DNA of 64,000 nt from Jacaranda mimosifolia. Taxonomy: Eukaryota > Streptophyta > Magnoliopsida > Lamiales > Bignoniaceae. The stretch spans positions 29,658,710 to 29,722,709 of the forward strand of contig CM032120.1 of assembly GCA_018894105.1 (NCBI GenBank), read 5' to 3'. The notes beneath the pieces are model-generated. The model was not told the origin of the DNA. It saw nothing but the letters and a program-made list of their open reading frames with translations, and did not search any database. The stretch's first letter is position 1. Every line of letters begins with the position of its first letter. Position numbers and translations under genes: made by a program. Below are positions 34,898 to 46,429 of the stretch, piece after piece.

Positions 34898-37500
34898 ATG
34901 AGCTCAAGCTCGAGTTCCTCTTCTAAAAAAACTTGCAGCCTTAGTCAGTTGGGGTCGAGTGATAATGTCTCCCCCTTCTCAAGTTCAGAGGATGTGACCT
35001 CCCTTCATCTCGTTGTTCCTTTCACAGGTTCGACCTCAACCTCGACCCCGACTCCCATTAATCCGAGGGATCTCAACCCCAAAGTGGCTCACCTTCGACT
35101 GGTCCATCCTCCGCATTAGGGGAGGAACCAACATAAGATTTGGAGACCGCAGAATATATCCTTGCCACGTCCCCGTGGTTAGTCATCATTCCAAAACTTG
35201 GATCTCTTGTAATCTCAGAGGTTAGGTCCAAGTTATTCGTTCCTCCTGAGTACAAAATTATCTTTCCCAATAAATCGAATCGGATGGATCTCTTTCCAAT
35301 TAGTTGTACCACCTTCTTTGTAAGTATGCTAGAAGGGGGCATGAGATTACACATTCTTGATCACATTGAGAATATCCCGCTAGGCTTAGATATCTTCCCA
35401 GCCTAACTAATTCGCAATGCTATAAGACACATTCTTTGTTTTTTTATCATAATGTCTCACTTTAAGGTCGAGCCCTCATTTGCTCACTTCTGGTCCCTTT
35501 ACTCAATAAGGACCTCAACTCGAACCGGGGAGCACGGGTTTTATTACCTCACCGCAAGGCCTATGTTCAAATTCCTAGATTAAGTCCCAACTTCATCAGG
35601 TCCTTGGAAGGAGCGATTTGTCTTTATTCGAGCTCTTGCCAATCGCCTATGGTGGATCAGGTCTGATTGGAGGCACAATAAGCCTAAAATTTCTATGTCA
35701 TGTGAGGTTAATTGGGGGGAGAACTTTGTTGATTCCCTAACTAACCATCTGTATAAGGTTGGCAAGCTCTTGAAAGAGGAGGTTCTCAAGATTGCTGGCC
35801 TCTCGCCAGCCAATATTTGAGTTCGCAGAACTCAAAACGACTGTTCTTGATGCTATTAATTTATCTCTCTTTTTTTTTGTTTATTTTCTTGAGCTTGAGG
35901 TCTAACTCCATTTGTTTAGTTTTGTTTCAGTCATGTCAAGCAAGAATCTTCGCATCATAAACAAGATGAAGGCTCAGAAGGAGGCCTGATGGCGAAGGCC
36001 CAATCCTCCGGGCTCATGCCAACCTCAACTTCTCCAATCAATATCTCAACCTCGAGCCAGCCCTCCAGAGTGTCGATTCAGCCAATGAAGGTGGAGCAAC
36101 CATTACCTCTCACCCTGAGGTCGATGTCACACTTTCAGACCCCAAGCCATTTCCCGTAGTTGAGGATGCTCCAGAGAGCAAGGGAAAGAAACGCAAGCAT
36201 GGCTACAAGAGTAAGAGCCCTAAGCTCTCCTCACCCAGCTACTCGAGCAAAAGCCCTTCTGAGAAGATGCCTAAGGGCAAGGGCTCCAGCGGGCGCCATT
36301 CAAAGAAAAGAGCCCGATCTGAGCCCTACTCCGTTCTCGCTTCTCCCCAAGACCTCGATGTCCATGCGTGCCTTGAGACCCTACTGAATGATGAACGTAA
36401 GAGCTACAAGACTATCAATTCAACATTCACCAGTGATTCTTCATCCCCAACTTTGATCCTAAACTGGAAAATTACAGACCAGAGCTCAGTGCTTTGATCT
36501 CGATCGGGGGAGACTTCTTTTGAGCGCTATAAAGGATGCTTGATGACCTAAACTGGAAAATTACATACTAGAGCTTAGTGCTTTGATCTCGATCTGGGGA
36601 GACTTCTTTTGAGCCCCATAAGAGATGCTTGATGACCTAAGATCAAGCCTTGCTGCGTCTATAAATTTTGCCAAGCTGGAGGAGCATGGTGCATACGCCA
36701 TGATGTAAGTAAACGTGTTCAATTGACTTCAATAAGACATTAAGTAAGAGTAAATTTTACATTTGTACGAGCTCTTTTCTAATGAGGTTTGCTGCTTATT
36801 CTTTGCAGAGGATAACCTATATGCACCAACTCACACTACAATGCGCTTATTAGAGGGGTCACTTCATGACCCGCGATAGAGAGGTCGTGGAGCTTAAAGA
36901 GGCTAAAGAGGAACTTGAGGGCAGCTTAAATCGACCCAGCAGTCCATTGATAGTGAGCTCGCATCGCATAAGGAGGAGCTGGCGGATCAGGATTGAAAAA
37001 TCCAAGATTTGGAGTAGAATTTGTCCAAGATAAAGAAGTTTTTAGCCTCCAAGAGTAAGGCCTCATATGATTAGGGTTGTTCCAAAGGCCAACAAGTCTT
37101 CGATAGCTTCTCTGATTTCCAGGAGCTGATCAAAAGCATGAGGTTAGAGGGAGCTCGAGCCTTCAAGAAATCTAGCGCTTTCAAGTCCCTAGTCGACGAG
37201 AAGGTAGCAGAATACTCCTTCATAGGTTTCATGAAGTGCCAGGCTCAACTAAAAGAGTTGGGCGAGATCGTTGAGGGGTTTGACTTGAAATAGCTGGACC
37301 CCACCAAAGATGCCGATATGAAGGACTGTCCAATTAGCAATCTCACTAAGGAGATGAACCCAAGAATGAGTTCAGTTTCCTTCCTTAAGAGGTTGAGGTC
37401 CCCCAAGCAGCAATTGAAGAATGTGAGATATCTTCTACAGCTCCTATGGCGACTGAAAACTCCAAAGAGGCTGCTACTGAAGGTGGGGGCTCAGCACAGT
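34898..37500 (+). pseudogene. Opposite-strand accessory gene of Tat element 2, intron-containing, decayed
   Basis: The ATG at 34898 opens a Ser-rich N-terminus (MSSSSSSSSKK). A conserved middle part follows in broken frames: PEYKIIFPNKSNRMDLFP near 35247, GEHGFYYLTARPMFKFL near 35530, then KEEVLKIAGLSPANI up to 35819. The pieces FYYLTAR and LAGLSP/IAGLSP align with the gene in element 1. Splice-like sites are in matching places: an acceptor TTTGTTTCAG at 35921-35930 and an intron 36705-36808 (GTAAGT to TTTGCAG) just before the coiled-coil part (REVVELKEAKEELEGSL near 36880). Several stops interrupt it, so it is a pseudogene. Function unknown. Confidence 0.68.
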
Positions 37501-37756
37501 GAGATTCGAGCCTGTGGACTTGTAGTTTTTGTTTGTTCATTATTTTTTTTTTTTACTAGACTTTCGATTCATGTTTGGTACCCGGGTTCAAGATCCTTTT
37601 GACTCCTTACCCTTGTATTGTGAACTCGAACCGCAAAACCAATATAGTCAAATTTTGATTCAATAAAGTATGGGAGTTCTTTTATTCAATGAAGTGTCTG
37701 AATTTCTTCACAATTCTTTTGAACAAGTACTTGGGTTTTTTCACAATTCACTTAAT

Positions 37757-38040
37757 CTTGTATAAGATCTCAATCCCGTGACTTGGGATCTTCTTGAGTT
37801 AAAGATCTTGCTCAGATCTTGTATAAGGTCTCGATCCCGTGACTTGGGATCTTCTTGAGTTAAAGATCTTGCTCAGATCTTATATAAGATCTCGATCCCG
37901 TGACTTGGGATCTTCTTGAGTTAAAGATCTTGCTTAGATCTTGTATAAGATCTCAATCCTATGACTAAGGATCTTCTTAAGTTGAAGATCTTGTGCAGAT
38001 CTTGTAAGGTCTCGATCCCGTGACTTGGGATCTTCTAGCT
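37757..38040. repeat. 61-bp tandem repeat, about 5 copies
   Basis: Units start at 37757, 37818, 37879, 37940 and 38001, each with ATCCCGTGACTTGGGATCTT or a close variant, which is itself a short inverted repeat (GATCCC...GGGATC). The array lies between integrase and the opposite-strand gene. Confidence 0.92.
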
Positions 38041-38447
38041 CACGTAGTTTTGGTGGTCCATTAAACTGTTATATTAGGGGAAGACAAAAACAACATTAAA
38101 TAGAGGATAAATTCTTGTGATTAAATAAAAAGGAAGTTCACATAATTAAAAACACATCATAAAGAGTACTAGCCACACAAAATTCACTCCAATCTTAAAC
38201 ATAGAATTTTTTCAGATTATACACGATCCCGTGACTTGGGATCTTCTCGCTCACCCAATTTTGGTGGTCCATTAAATTGTTATATTAGGGGAAGACACAA
38301 ACAACATTAAATAGAGGATAAATTCTTGTGATTAAACAAAAAAGAAGTTCACACGATTAAATACGCATCATAAAGAGTACTAGCCACACACTGGTTTTTA
38401 CAAAATTCACTCCAATCTTAAACATAGAATTTTTTAGATTCTGCACA
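38014..38447. repeat. 211-bp tandem duplication
   Basis: Copies begin at 38014 and 38225, both starting GATCCCGTGACTTGGGATCT. The second copy has a short insertion near 38391. It overlaps the last 61-bp unit, so the array and the duplication share a founder sequence. Confidence 0.88.
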
Positions 38448-38590
38448 TTCTATGACCTCGGTAGTTCTTTCCCATTAGTATCCTTCAGCCTGTATGATCC
38501 CTACTTGGTTATCTCGACCACTTGGTAAGGTCATTCCCATTTTGGGTCTAACTTCCCCATATGTTTCAAGATCTCAACCTTTTTCAGGAC

Positions 38591-39463
38591 TTAGTCTCCC
38601 ACTTGGAAGCTTCTCTGTCGAACTTTCTTATTGTAGTGCCTTGCCATAACGTTTTTGTACTCTTGGATTTTTACATAGGCTTGGTCTCCCTTTTCTTCAA
38701 TTACCTCTAGCTTGAGTTCCCGCTCTTCATTATTAACCTCCGGGTCAAACTCCAATACCAGCCCTGGTAGGTTCACCTATTTACGTTGGGATCATAGTTT
38801 TCACTCTATATAGCAAGCAACATGGGGTCTTGCCAATTGCTGCCTTAGGAGTAGTGTGAAGCTTCCATAAAACTCCTTGGAGCTCATCAGCCCAACCTCA
38901 TTTTGCTTTGGTTAGGCAAGCCTTGAGGCTCTTTAAGAGGTCACGGTTAGTTACCTCTATTTGGCCATTCGCCTTCGGGTTCCCTACAGACGTGAACCAC
39001 TGCTTAATCCTTAGCTTGTTACACCAACTCGTTATCTTTTTCCCTTGAAACTAGGTTTCATTATCAGAGATTAAGACCCTAGGAATCTTGAACCTACATA
39101 TAATGTTCTTCCAAAGAAAGTTGATGACTGCATTTTTCGTGACCTTAACAGACGCCTCTACCTCTACCCACTTATTGAAGTATTCCATTGCCACTATCAC
39201 AAATTTTTTCTGGCCTTTAGTCGGTGGGAAAGATCCTAGTATGTTAATCCCCCATTAGTCAAACAGACATGACACAAAGATCAGTTCCATTGGACAACTG
39301 GTTGATGGGAAAAGTTAGCATGGAACTTGCATCTCTCACATTTTTTAACTAAGGTTACCACGTCTTGATTCATGGTGGGCCAAAAATAGCCTTGCCTAAG
39401 GGTTTTGATGGCCAAGGACCTCCCTCCTGAGTGATTTCCACAACTTCCCTCATGGATCTCCAT
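38591..39463 (-). pseudogene. Integrase region of element 2
   Basis: The zinc-binding part is open at 39281-39463: MEIHEGSCGNHSGGRSLAIK, then GYFWPTMNQD and CERCKFHA. The catalytic core (39000-39250) is present but frameshifted. The C-terminal end is open at 38591-38776 (YNKKVRQRSFQVGD). Upstream of 39463 the reading frame runs into a non-coding insertion. Confidence 0.82.
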
Positions 39464-39474
39464 TATTACATAAT

Positions 39475-40403
39475 GAGCCTTCTAGGAAAGTTATGTACCA
39501 AGATGTTGTGCTTGGGTAAGTTATGTACTAAGCTACACTTGGGTAAGTTTTGTACAAGGTTGTCACACTTGGGTAAGTTTTGTACCAAGTTGTCACGCTT
39601 GGGTAAGTTAAGTACCAAGTTGTCATGCTTGGGTAAGTTTAGTTCGATTGGTATAAGGTTAAGTTTTGTACCAACCTATCACGCTTGGGTAAGTTTAGTC
39701 TGACTTGAATAAGATACATTTTTTATCTGATCTGTTTTATATGATTGATTTTTATTGTTCAATTGTTTCTTAACTGTCTATCCGTATTCTGATATGTTTC
39801 TACATGACTGTTGATTTACGATCTATTGAGTTGATTTTTCCTCAATAGATCCTTTCTACTTATGCTTACAGTTATCCCTCACTAAGTCCTTTGGATTTAC
39901 TCCCTCGTTTTATCTTTGATTCTCTCAGACAGGGATTAAGTGAAGAACTTGGACTCCTGACTGGTCATGAGCATATTTTGTAATAGACCAGGTGTTTAAT
40001 ATATATATGGAAATCATCCGAATGCTAAGCATGGACTCGAGACATGGTGATATGTCATATTGATGTGGATGACTCAAGGAATGTAAATATTTTTAGATAT
40101 AAGGTGAATTATGGCATGCACTTAATGGTTCATCAAGTCTGTTAAGTTTGAAATTTCGCTACTTCTGATAAGTTGAATTTGAGATTTTGTGGTATGTATT
40201 TAGCATATGTGTTGTATGTTACATGATTGTTTAAGGTTTGAATTTAATGTTTATGAAGGTTTACTTAAGTTGGGATCCACTGCTATTTCTGATAAGCTTG
40301 AAATGTTTGATTATAGGCCTATTAAATTTGTATTGTGGGTTCAAATTTAAGATTGAACTGAGTGGTACCTCATCTAGGGGCTATCCCAAATTGGGATGCT
40401 ACA
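39475..40403 (-). mobile_element. LTR-like insertion with 30-bp-class tandem repeats in the pol gene of element 2
   Basis: About 0.9 kb of AT-rich, non-coding sequence separates integrase from the second RNase H region. Its right edge read on minus is TGTAGCATCCCAATTTGGG, which resembles the TGTAACACCCC start of Del/Tekay-type LTRs. At the other end, 39483-39706 holds several imperfect copies of CTTGGGTAAGTTTTGTACCA. I infer a solo LTR or fragment nested in element 2. The left boundary and a target duplication are unresolved. Confidence 0.5.
39483..39706. repeat. Imperfect tandem repeat of about 30-36 bp
   Basis: At least six copies of a unit with GGGTAAGTT(T)TGTACCAAG, of variable spacing. 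They are too irregular and too far from any cas-like gene to be a CRISPR array, and this is a plant genome. Confidence 0.8.
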
Positions 40404-40664
40404 TCCCCGTCAACCATAGCGAACTGATTTGCCCTAAAGGCTACCCTTCTTAGTTCTTTTGGGTCCTCTGGCAAGATCCCGTCTGCTAGATATCAGACTA
40501 GGTCATCTTTCCAAGTTGTCCCTATCTTTGTCTATATTATAGCCTCTTTTTCAAAAGTCTCATTCTCCAATTCAGAACATTCAGCTATCAACAAGGTTAT
40601 AGACGCACTCCAAGTTCCTTTAGTTGAACTGCCAAACTTGGCTTTTATTTTCCTCCCTTGAAAT

Positions 40665-41348
40665 CTATTGCACTTGGCATAATACAAACCTTATCATGAG
40701 CTCCTTTACCTTTTTCAGGTATTTTGTCATAGATTTTTCTCGTGTCTCAAATGTTCCCTCAATTTGAAATGCTATAAGCTGTGAATCAGTGTAAACATTT
40801 AACCTTTCTATGTTTATGCATTTTGCTACCTTAAACCTAATGATCATCGTTTCGTACTCGGCCTCATTGTTGGTGACCCCGAAAGCTATCTTTATTGCAA
40901 ACTCGAGCTCTACTGACTCGGGTCCCTCAAAGAAAATTTTGACTACTCTATGTTGGGAAGTGGATGATCCATCAGCATGCATCATCCAAGTTTCTTTGTT
41001 GGGTTCAGGGTCTTGCTTAACCATCTCAACCATGAAGTCCACCAACACTTGTGCTTTTATGGAGCTCCTGCTCTAATACTCCAAGTCGAACTCCCCCAAC
41101 TCTATGGCCCATTTAACCACCCTCCCAGAAATATTCGGCTTGGTAAGGACCTATTTCAACTTATGGTTAGTCAAGATAATAGTTTTATGAGACTGGAAAT
41201 AGGGCCTCAATTTTCCTGTTATCACCACAATAGCTAAAGCCAACTTTTCGACCTCCAAATATCTGCTTTCAGCTCCTTGTAATACCTTGCTCACATAATA
41301 AATCGGTTTGTGAACCATGTTCTCCTCTCGAACCAACACAAAACTCAC
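40665..41348 (-). pseudogene. RNase H and archaeal-type RNase H of element 2
   Basis: 41151-41348 keeps the end of the first RNase H (PIYYVSKVLQGAESRYLEVE). 40665-41048 is a nearly complete second RNase H: the catalytic-strand HADGSS near its start, NNEAEYETMIIRFKVAK, then YTDSQLIAFQIEG. This second domain marks the Tat lineage. Confidence 0.85.
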
Positions 41349-41467
41349 GTATGTTCTGAAGTTGACAAATACAAGTATAGGGCCTCCTCAAAAATAGGCT
41401 TTACCAACAAAGGTGGTAAGGCCAAATACACCTTGAGGTCTTGAAAAGCTTTTTCACATTCCTCATC

Positions 41468-42250
41468 CTACTGGAAGTTCCTCATGTTCCTTAAGACCTT
41501 GAAGAAAAGTAAGTTCTTATCCGCCAATCTCAAAATGAATTGGTTTAAAGATGCGATCCTTCCGGTCAGTTTCTGCACATCCTTCACTAACTTAGGTGAG
41601 CTCATGTTCGTTATTGCTTTGATCTTTTCAGGATTAGCTTTTATTCCATGCTCGCTAACCAAGTATCCCAAGAACTTTCTGCCATTAACCCCCAAGGTGC
41701 ACTTTGCCCGGTTAAGCTTCATCCTATATTTTCGCACAACAACAAAAGCTTGTTATAAATATATCAAGTGATCGAGTTCATTCAAGTTCTTAAATGGTAT
41801 ATCATGAACATAGACCACCATACTTACCCCAATCAGGTCTTTAAACACTTTGTTCAACAGCCTCTGGTAAGTTGCCCTCGCATTTTTTAACCCGAAGGGC
41901 ATGACATTGTAACAGAATATTCCCCTTTCAGTGATAAAGGTTGTCTTATCCCTGTCTTCTTCTGCCATGAAAATCTAATGATAACCTTGAAAGGCATCCA
42001 TCATGCTAAAAAGAGCACATCCAATGATCGAGTCTACCAAGACGTCGATCCGGTGCAATGGTAGAAGTCCTTTGGACAGGCTTTGTTCAGATTTGAATAG
42101 TCTATGTACATTCTCCACCTCCCTTCCATTTTCGAAACAACCGCCACATTCGAAAGCCATTTCGTGAATCAGATCTCAAAAACGTACCCTACCTCCAAAA
42201 GCTTGTTGACCTCATCCTCTATGATCCGATTCTTCATTGCCCCATGATTC
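41468..42250 (-). pseudogene. Reverse transcriptase of element 2, catalytic site mutated
   Basis: It is in three frames. VDSIIGCALFSMMDAFQGYH and VMPFGLKNARATYQRLLNKV are clear. The catalytic box reads VVYVHDI where YVDDM is expected, so the first catalytic aspartate is His. The thumb-side motif KCTLGVNGRKFLGYLVSEHG is at 41468-41737. Confidence 0.85.
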
Positions 42251-42797
42251 CTTTTCTTTTGTTGGGCGGGTCTTATTTGGGGATCGACATTCAGCTTATG
42301 CACTATCATCTCGAGATCTATCCCTTCAAAATTCGAGTGCTTCTATGCGAAGACATCCGCGTTCTTTCTCAAGAACTCTATGGTTAAGAGTTCCAGCTCA
42401 TGAGCCATTTGAGGTCTAATTCGTGTGACCCGGGTCTCCTGGTATTAACTCGATCTCCTTGAACCCTCATGCTGGTTTTATTCTGCATTTTTCTATTCGC
42501 TTCTTTTTGTTCTCCTCTTCAGGGCTCAAGTTAGCAATGTCCTCAACTAAAGTAACAATCACTTTCTTCCCCTTTGACCCAAACTCTCTCCCTTGGAACC
42601 CGATCTCTTTGTCTTGAGCCTCTTTTTTAGAGATACGTGATAGCATTCTCTCACCTCTTTTTTGTCACAACACACTTCTCCCACTCCCTCTTTTATTGGA
42701 AATTTCATTTTTAGATGGAAAGTCGACACCATTGCTTGGAATTGGTTCAATCCGGGTCTTCCCAAGACCACATTGTATGAAAATGGGGCATTTACCA

Positions 42798-43043
42798 CTA
42801 GGAACTTGAGCATGAGCATCCTTCGATAGGGTTCCATTCCAGGGAGACTAGGAGGTCGATAGTCCTCACCGGCGTGACCTCGGCTTCTCCAAATCCTGTT
42901 AAGGGTGTGTAAATGGGCATGATCCTTATTAGTGTGAGCTCCATCTTTTTCAAGACCTCCAGAAATGTTATATCCATAGAGCTCCCATTGTCCACCAAGA
43001 CCTTATGTATAGAGAAATTAGCTATGTCTATTGTGATGACCAT
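42798..43043 (-). pseudogene. Protease region of element 2
   Basis: MVITIDIANFSIHKVLVDNG is followed by SSMDITFL. The catalytic Asp of DNG is present, unlike in element 1. The frame ends soon after. Confidence 0.75.
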
Positions 43044-43146
43044 GGGGTCATTTTGTAGTTCAATGACCCCTTGAGAGTCTCTGCCATCAAAGGTAATAGT
43101 AGACGGCCAACAATACTCAGACTAGATTCATTTTCCCCTGGCATAC

Positions 43147-44878
43147 CTAGTTCCTTATGGACCTGACATGCTTCTTTCTTTCACTATAGGAGTCTCCCGA
43201 GGTTGGACCCCTTACTATCCTGTATATGACCCCTCTCCATGGCAAGTTATCTCCAACCGGGTCATTTGCAATTTCTTTGGCTTTTTTCTCTCTGCTGTGG
43301 GATTTACTTTGAGATCGGTTCCTCTTCTTTTCATGTTCCCCTTCAGGCTCTCGCACCTTGGACCTGTCTTCCTTGGAGATAAATTCCTTCAGGTATCCTT
43401 GCGTGATGAGCTTTTCCACTTTTCTTTTAGTTGAATACAATCCTCTATGTCGTGTCCGCAATCTTTGTGGAACCGACAATACTTGTTTGAGTTTTGCCTT
43501 GCCGGTCTATCTCGCATCTTCCTCCGTCACTGCAATATCTTAGAACCATCAATGGCCATTAATACGTGGGACCTCGTGGTGTTAACGAGGCATAATGATT
43601 GTACTTTTGGGGTGGGGAATGATGATGATCTTTTTTTAGATCTAAACTTGTGAGTTTCCTGATCTTTTTCAAATTACGGGGTCCATTTTTGGTCCATTCG
43701 TGGTCCTTCATGGTGTTGATCTCTTCCTCATGGATGTAACATTGAGCCATCTCCATCAACTATTTCATGTCTTTGGGGGGCTCCTAGCAAGAGCTAAAGC
43801 TGGAGGTCCTTTCTTGAGCCCGTGGATAAGGATGCTCGTGATCATGTCAATACGCAAGTCTTGCACCTCCAACATCTCGTTGTTGAACCTATTCATGAAC
43901 CCCCTCAAGGTCTTATCTTCCCTCTGTCGTATGGTAAACAAATAAGTAGCAGACCTCTTAGACCTCTTTTTATTGGAAAATTGTATAGGAATTTCCTTAT
44001 AAGCTGATCATACTACACAATCGTTCAGAGAACCTGCCCCATAAACCACTTCTAAGCTCTTCCACTTACTGTTGTCACAAAGATCCTAGAATTTATAACA
44101 TTGGATTGTCCTTACAGGTTCATGATATTCTCGAAAGCAGTTACATATTCTTGCAGGTCCTTGCTTCCATCATACTTCGGCAAATCTAGGCGCTTAAAGT
44201 GTGAAGCCACTGACTCGGCCAATATTTCAACAAAAAATGGCGAGTTCTTCTTCTGTAATGCTGAGGTCCCTTTCTTCTTGAGTTCATCTATCTTTCTACT
44301 CAATTGTTCGACCTGGTCACTAATCTCATTGACTTCTTCCGTTGAAAGTGAGGGTTGGGGTCTTTTATGAGCAGGGTCATCTCTGTTCAATATTAGTGGT
44401 TCCAACCTTGATACTTCTTCTCTTCTGTAAACGTTAGGCGGGTAACTTGGCCGTCAGTTGCCTTGCTTTCCACCTCATCCAAATTCGCCATCTCTTCACC
44501 TCTCAAAATCCTCAAACCTTGCACACCTTCGGCCAGCGAAGGACTCGACCTTCTATCCTGGAACAAGAGTCAATTCATCAGCATCATGGTCACCTGAACG
44601 AGAGGCACTGTCGCTGCTTGGTTTCTATGTTCATGCTCATCCCATAACCTTTAGCTCATCTAAAAAACAAACCACTCCAGATCCCCCCTACTGAGTTGCA
44701 CTATTTGAGCTTCATTATGCTCTTGTGCCAATGTCCCTTGTTCCATTTCTGCTTGAGTGTTTTGAGGTATAGCAACGGCGGATGGCGTGGGGGATGTGGG
44801 TGAGATGGGTAGAAATGGGGATTTAGGCGATATGGTGATGGAAGTGTCCATAGTTTGTCTCGGAGTTCTATCTATCAC
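43147..44878 (-). pseudogene. gag of element 2
   Basis: The N-terminal part (44660-44878) is Pro/Ser/Thr-rich. The capsid-like part is at 44112-44405 (ESVASHFKRLDLPKYDGSKD) and in pieces to about 43700 (LRGFMNRFNNEMLEVQDL). A zinc-knuckle-like stretch ([12 protein letters not shown]) lies near 43430-43480 in a broken frame, followed by a basic tail ending at 43147. Stops and frameshifts separate the parts. Confidence 0.8.
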
Positions 44879-44916
44879 TAACTATTCGCTCTTATTGCTG
44901 GCAAATCAAATCGGAG

Positions 44917-44934
44917 TTCCCACAGACGACGCCA
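44917..44934 (-). other. Primer-binding site of element 2
   Basis: Minus-strand TGGCGTCGTCTGTGGGAA lies two bases inside the 5' LTR, near-identical to the site in element 1. Confidence 0.7.
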
Positions 44935-44936
44935 AC

Positions 44937-45443
44937 TAATGCAGTTCGAGATCTTGGGTCCAGACCTCAAACTCGATTTCCCAAATTATCCCTATTCACG
45001 ATCTCGATCTCGACTCGAGTCTCGCTCCACACAAGTAAATTGGATCTTCGACCTGACCATAAGAGCACATGGTAGGCTAGCTGAGATCGCCCTCAGCTAA
45101 GACCCTCAAATGCCTAAGTTATTGTGATGCTGAGGTGATCAAATGAGAGCTCAAAAAAGTAAGCTTAGGAACTCAAGTAAAAGATGGGTAAAGATGACAT
45201 GACCTGACACTGTGTGATTTCTCCCTTTATAGGTGCTGAATTGTCCTTGTCTATACAAATCGAGGTGGCGCATTACTGTGCATTAGATCCATGACTGATC
45301 AACAGTCAACAATCCGGGTCATGATTCGACGTGGGTCGGGCTCCTTCGGGTCATGACGCTGATCTTGTCCTGTTTGGGTATTCTGGCTAAAATCCAGGGG
45401 CAACATGGTCCTTTTACCCTGGCTTCATTAATTATTATCATCA
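44937..45443 (-). repeat. 5' LTR of element 2
   Basis: 507 bp. The inner end reads TAATGC where the other LTR has TGATGC, so its terminal CA on the minus strand is mutated to TA. TATA box (CTATAAAGG on minus) near 45225-45232. Confidence 0.9.
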
Positions 45444-45448
45444 ATATT

Positions 45449-46429
45449 ATAATACAAAAACTCACAAAATTTATTAAGATACTAGTCGGGCATGCCGTTA
45501 TTACATGCATAACTGTCAATTATCTTAGTATTAATATTAATTATATTGATAAATAATAAAACATTCATTTTTTTTATATAATATGAATAAAGAATAGCCC
45601 ATATCATAAGAAGGGAGGCCTTGAAATTGAATTAAAAAATCGAGGGTAACATTGGTAGTTTAAATTTTGATATAAGGTAACTATTGTTTTGAGTGAGTAG
45701 AGGATCTTTATTTTTTTATATAGTATAAATCATTTAAATCTAAGTTGCAACATAATTTCGAATATGGATTTGATTATAAGGTACATAAGATATAAAATTC
45801 TTCTGGTATATATAATTATTCAATGCCATGAATTGTCTTTGGCGACAATAAATGCACGGGACTGTGACACTTTCATCTTCAACCGGCTCATTTTATATAT
45901 ATACACACTATCATTAGTGCCCATTTTTCTTCTTGTGCAGAAAGTGGAAAATTTTCTTCACTGCTTTGGAAGGAACTTGTATTGCATATTAAATTGTTTT
46001 TAAATTCAAGCTACCATATTTAATAATATAATATTACAATTACCAAAAATAAATTCTTAATTGAAATGTGAAATTTAAAAAACCCGTAAATGATCATTTA
46101 CATCATTTTAGACCTAAATGTTAAGGAAATAGTTTTTTTTATTACAACAATTCATATTAATTATTAATTTACACTTTTATACTATACCTAATACACATAA
46201 AAAAATTATTAAATAATTCTAATATATTACTCACAATTACCCATCACATATCAAATCCTACAATTTTGAATGGCAAGACCTTTCATGCAAAATTTTCTCT
46301 TATCCAAGTACATTCTTATTTCCAAACTTATACAATCGTTACTTTAAAACAATTTATTCAAATTTATTTTTATTTTTAAGTCAAATCACATAGCTACTTT
46401 TTGACATTTTGAAAATGATGAAAATGAAA
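45449..46429. other. AT-rich intergenic stretch
   Basis: No gene or clear terminal repeat seen. 46380-46440 resembles the end of a MITE (phrase CATATCCGAACGAGCAG), without a partner I can identify. Confidence 0.45.

Larger units (their letters stand above)
34063..45443 (-). mobile_element. Full-length Ty3/gypsy retrotransposon, Tat lineage (element 2)
   Basis: The 11,381-bp element has LTRs of 526 bp (34063-34588) and 507 bp (44937-45443) and a perfect target duplication, ATATT, at 34058-34062 and 45444-45448. The minus-strand order is 5' LTR, primer site, gag, protease, reverse transcriptase, RNase H, archaeal-type RNase H, integrase, tandem repeats, opposite-strand gene, polypurine tract, 3' LTR. 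It is a different family from element 1 (LTRs unrelated by eye) but has the same architecture. Frameshifts, stops and an inserted LTR-like segment show that it is defective. Confidence 0.95.

Noticed and set aside
39483..39706. Regularly repeated units resembling a CRISPR array
   Set aside because: Units vary in length and sequence, there are no unique spacers of constant size, and the context is a plant retrotransposon.
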